A stretch of 64,000 nucleotides of DNA, taken from assembly GCF_030409685.1 (NCBI RefSeq), contig NZ_JAUFQJ010000007.1:434001-498000 (forward strand). The letters run 5' to 3'. The DNA is from Ferruginibacter paludis. GTDB lineage: Bacteria; Bacteroidota; Bacteroidia; Chitinophagales; Chitinophagaceae. The notes beneath the pieces are model-generated. The model worked only from the letters and a program-made list of their open reading frames with translations. It did no database searches and had not been told where the DNA came from. Positions 63,001 through 64,000 of this stretch are shown here, piece by piece; within the stretch, counting starts at the first letter, position 1; the number at the start of each line of letters is the position of its first letter. The translations under genes were made by a program, and so were the position numbers.

Positions 63001-63565
63001 GGATACAGAAGTGTATTCAAACACCGGTGGTCAGTCATCTAAATCTACCCCAACAGCAGCTACTGCAAAATTTGCAGCAGGTGGTAAAAGTGGTGGTAAA
63101 AAAGACCTGGCAATGCAGGCAATTTCTTATGGCAATGTATATGTAGCGAGGGTAGCATTTGGCGCCAATCCGCAACAAACGTTGCTGGCGATGAGAGAGG
63201 CCGAAGCCTACGACGGACCTTCGCTGATATTGGCCTACAGCCATTGTATTGCACATGGCTACGATTTAAAAGATGGATTAACACAACAGAACAAAGCCGT
63301 TGAAAGTGGCCACTGGCCTTTAATGCGCTACAATCCAACCTTACGGATAAAAAATAAAAATCCGTTTATACTGGATTCAACCAGGCCAAAAATTTCATTG
63401 AAAGATTATGCCTACAATGAATTAAGATACAAAGTGCTTACCATGACAAACCCAACTGTGGCAGAAGACCTGATGAAACATGCACAGGACCTGGTAAACC
63501 TGAAATGGAAAAATTATGAAGAGCTGGCTACCAAAAAAGCAAGTGATTTTGTTCCTATAGCCTGA
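59993..63565 (+). CDS. nifJ: Pyruvate:ferredoxin (flavodoxin) oxidoreductase
   Basis: An 1190-residue single-chain PFOR, a usual length, which oxidises pyruvate with CoA to acetyl-CoA, CO2 and reduced ferredoxin or flavodoxin. I use the ATG at 59993 (an ATG at 59981 would add four residues). Domains: N-terminal pyrimidine-binding domain ([28 protein letters not shown]), central domain with [16 protein letters not shown], two [4Fe-4S] sites ([14 protein letters not shown] near 695 and [12 protein letters not shown] near 751), then the third cluster cysteine motif [10 protein letters not shown] near 824 and the TPP-pyrophosphate domain ([29 protein letters not shown]). All cofactor motifs are kept. 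The overlap with the GltD-like gene indicates coupled translation. Such enzymes fit low-oxygen metabolism. Confidence 0.96.
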   Translation: [1190 protein letters not shown]

Positions 63566-63723
63566 CAATAGCAACTTACTGCGGGAACGAATGATGAAGC
63601 AATGAAACGCTGTGGAATGAATGTGTGGACTATGACGACTGACTAAAATTTAAAAAGTTGTATTGAAGTGACAAAGAAATGTTTCACTAAAAATACAGTT
63701 AATACAATTTAATACTTAGCAAA

Positions 63724-64000
63724 ATGAATACACAAACAACCTACATGGGGCTCAAACTAAATTCCCCGATCGTGGTATCAGCCTGTACCTTATCTGAACA
63801 AACAGATAATATTGTGATGATGGAAGATAACGGCGCCGGCGCTGTTGTACTGCATTCGCTGTTTGAAGAACAGATACACAAAGAAGAGAAGCGGTTAAAT
63901 TCTGTGATCTCCAAAACATCCAACGCATTTGCTGAAGCGCTGGATTTTTTTCCCGACCTGGATGATGTAAACTCCGGCACGGATGATTATCTTAACCAGA
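63724..64000 (+). CDS. Dihydroorotate dehydrogenase-like protein (partial)
   Basis: The first 92 residues of a protein starting MNTQTTYMGLKLNSPIVVSACTLSEQTDNIVMMEDNGAGAVVLHSL, typical for the FMN-binding barrel of dihydroorotate dehydrogenase-like proteins (DHOD/PreA type). The rest is outside the window. It lies 158 bases after nifJ. In several Bacteroidota this gene follows the GltD-like and nifJ genes. The true substrate in this context is unknown; pyrimidine synthesis is less likely than an electron-bifurcating or fumarate-like role, but that is inference. The start ATG 63724 has no alternative nearby. Confidence 0.8.
   Translation, partial: MNTQTTYMGLKLNSPIVVSACTLSEQTDNIVMMEDNGAGAVVLHSLFEEQIHKEEKRLNSVISKTSNAFAEALDFFPDLDDVNSGTDDYLNQ

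Noticed and set aside
1..64000. tRNA, rRNA, CRISPR arrays, prophage genes, toxin-antitoxin pairs and known defence systems
   Set aside because: Both strands were read for their typical motifs and neighbourhoods; nothing supportable was seen.

Overview
The window looks like chromosomal DNA from a Bacteroidota member, most likely Chitinophagaceae. The evidence is a moderate to low G+C content, almost no Shine-Dalgarno sites, TTG-N19-TAnnTTTG-type promoters, a TonB-dependent receptor with an N-terminal carboxypeptidase-regulatory domain, a FISUMP-type lipoprotein, Rcp1-type and LytTR response regulators, and many exported proteins whose signal peptides end in AQ or SQ. No tRNA, rRNA, CRISPR array, prophage or replication origin was seen.

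Layout. 1-9.7 kb: partial uracil-DNA glycosylase, a diheme cytochrome, an M23 peptidase, a truncated CHASE3-like ORF overlapping (ATGA) a 1573-residue multi-PAS histidine kinase, a lone receiver, an exported glutaminyl cyclase and a DUF1801 protein. 10-16 kb (minus strand): DODA-type dioxygenase, nitroreductase, a small membrane protein, a YceI pair, a Rossmann-fold protein, a Crp/Fnr regulator and a FISUMP lipoprotein. 16.6-22.5 kb (plus): a large ThuA / sugar dehydrogenase / PKD / cytochrome c fusion lipoprotein followed by a TonB-dependent receptor.

22.6-48.6 kb (all minus): a dense accessory island. It holds exported peptidases and amidohydrolases of many families (P1/S58, three M20, two metallo-amidohydrolases, S9, S33). 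Interleaved with them are four paralogous DUF1624-type polytopic membrane proteins sharing an identical C-terminal tail (KEKWWLSYL), two intradiol dioxygenases, two DUF2306 membrane proteins, NTF2-like, cupin, RidA and ABM-like proteins, and a frameshifted SDR. An IS200-like (REP-associated) transposase lies between direct repeats made of REP-like palindromes, and three further complex palindromic elements lie in the intergenic gaps. A working reading, which is inference, is a periplasmic system for breaking down peptides or N-acyl amino acids with associated membrane acyl-transfer and aromatic-ring chemistry, enlarged by local gene duplication.

49-58 kb: signalling. Two paralogous TPR/HisKA_2 kinases flank one LytTR response regulator, followed by an exported M19 dipeptidase and a divergent three-PAS histidine kinase. 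58.3-64 kb (plus): a redox operon of a GltD-like Fe-S flavoprotein overlapping pyruvate:ferredoxin (flavodoxin) oxidoreductase nifJ, then a dihydroorotate dehydrogenase-like protein that runs off the end. This suggests reversible ferredoxin-linked pyruvate metabolism coupled to NAD(P)H.
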